From: Chaetorhynchus papuensis
Taxonomy: Eukaryota; Chordata; Aves; Passeriformes; Rhipiduridae
Length of the DNA: 64,000 bases
Reading direction: 5' to 3'
NCBI GenBank assembly: GCA_013396525.1
Contig: VWYX01000623.1
Location: 426,854 to 490,853, forward strand
In this document: one piece after another, positions 63,354 to 64,000 of the stretch
Position numbering within the stretch: the stretch's first letter is position 1
Layout: every line of letters starts with the position of its first letter
Position numbers and translations under genes: made by a program
The notes under the pieces: generated by a model
What the model saw: only the letters and a program-made list of their open reading frames with translations
Databases searched by the model: none
Told to the model about the DNA's origin: nothing

Positions 63354-63694
63354 GATTATGTGTCTGGGGCACATCCATGGTCTATCAAGGCTCTTCTAGC
63401 TTTAACTACAGGGATTTTATTTTTTCCCCGTTTGCAAATGTATTTACTTCTCTCATTCCCCACAATTAAAGTGATGGCAATCCTGTTTAATTCCCGCCAT
63501 ACAAATCCATGCTCCGCTGCTACAATGACAGCGCTTTTTAACTTCAGCTCAAATTAAAACTGAAGTGTCGTTGCTGCCACTTTCAGAAACTAGGAGCCAC
63601 AAAGATTAAGATAATTAACAAAAATAATAGCAAAAACCACTGAGGCCGGCAGCTGCACTTTGTGGAGGGCAGAACATGTCATGGCAGCCTCGAG
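63354..63694. other. Short unique spacer
   Basis: AT-rich unique DNA between the CR1 tail and the minisatellite. Nothing else seen. Confidence 0.5.
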
Positions 63695-64000
63695 AAGCGG
63701 CACAGGGACTCCAGGGCAGTGGTACTCCGGGGGCTGAGCGACTCCTGCGGCAGAGTGACCCCGGGGCAGAGGGACCCCCTCGGCAAAGGGATTCCCACAG
63801 CAGAGGGACCGTGACGGCAGGGTCACGCCACGGCACAATGACCCCGCAGCACAGGGACCCCCGCGGCACAGGGACCCCGGGGCACAGGGACCCCGGGGCA
63901 GTGGTATCCTGAGGCACAGGGACACTGCGGCTGAGTGACCCTCTGGCACAGGGACCCTCTGGCACAGGGACCCCGGGGCAGTGGTATCCCAAGGCACAGG
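63695..64000 (+). repeat. GC-rich 16-bp minisatellite, continues past the window
   Basis: Units of about 16 bp built on GGCACAGGGACCCCGG repeat some nineteen times. Early units are degenerate (15-17 bp) and those from about 63865 onward are cleaner. A variant unit ggcagtggtatcc... recurs at 63897 and 63977, exactly 80 bp (five units) apart, and a related one is at 63715, which suggests a higher-order repeat. The array is CpG-rich. Because it lacks stop codons in several frames, the frames of 135, 125 and 78 codons here are by-products, not genes. Confidence 0.93.

Noticed and set aside
63590..63997. Frames of 135, 125 and 78 codons with repetitive Pro/Gly/Cys/Arg residues
   Set aside because: They are the minisatellite read in stop-free frames on both strands, not a collagen-like or repeat protein gene.
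1..64000. tRNA, rRNA, CRISPR arrays, bacterial-type operons or phage genes
   Set aside because: Nothing resembling them was seen. Tandem repeats present are eukaryotic micro- and minisatellites without CRISPR-like unit and spacer structure.

Overview
The window reads as bird (avian) nuclear DNA that is almost entirely non-coding: intergenic, or the inside of a very large intron. Four pieces match remembered CR1 LINE 3' ends (about 675-729 on the minus strand; 15629-15800, 22120-22178 and 63111-63353 on the plus strand), including the octamer-like ATTCTATG / ATTCTGTG end typical of bird CR1. Recognisable transposon DNA is only about 1 percent of the window. There are no Alu-, L1- or B-type elements, and long AT-moderate unique stretches alternate with short GC-rich islands. 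I cannot name the species or the locus.

No protein-coding gene, tRNA, rRNA or CRISPR array can be supported. The longest open frames (262 codons at 7501-8289, 194 at 36854-37438, 187 antisense at 7601-8164) show no domain I recognise. They lie in locally GC-rich DNA and overlap other open frames on both strands, so I treat them as probable chance ORFs and list the two largest at low confidence.

Layout. 0-5 kb: two near-identical 91-bp direct repeats 1956 bp apart (127-217 and 2083-2173), each with a splice-acceptor-like tract, then a block that looks like a solitary retroviral LTR (about 4400-4920). 5-15 kb: unique DNA with a GC-rich ORF block at 7.5-8.3 kb and two stretches with dense homeobox, POU, SOX and E-box type motifs (9.6-10.07 and 11.54-12.42 kb) that resemble conserved regulatory elements. 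15-48 kb: mostly featureless unique DNA with two CR1 tails, simple repeats (TATC, CAAA, poly-A, GGA), small tandem duplications and a CpG-rich block at 41.6-41.9 kb. 48.9-49.2 kb: a GGGAT pentanucleotide array running into a 116-base assembly gap, followed by a short direct duplication. 49.2-63 kb: unique DNA with a second CpG cluster at 52.67-52.87 kb. 63.1-64 kb: the best-preserved CR1 tail, then a CpG-rich 16-bp minisatellite with an 80-bp higher-order spacing that runs off the right edge.

No genes act together here. The most useful leads are the 91-bp duplicated block with its exon-like downstream interval, the minisatellite, the gap-bounded pentamer array, and the candidate regulatory elements. 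All need alignment or transcript data to confirm.
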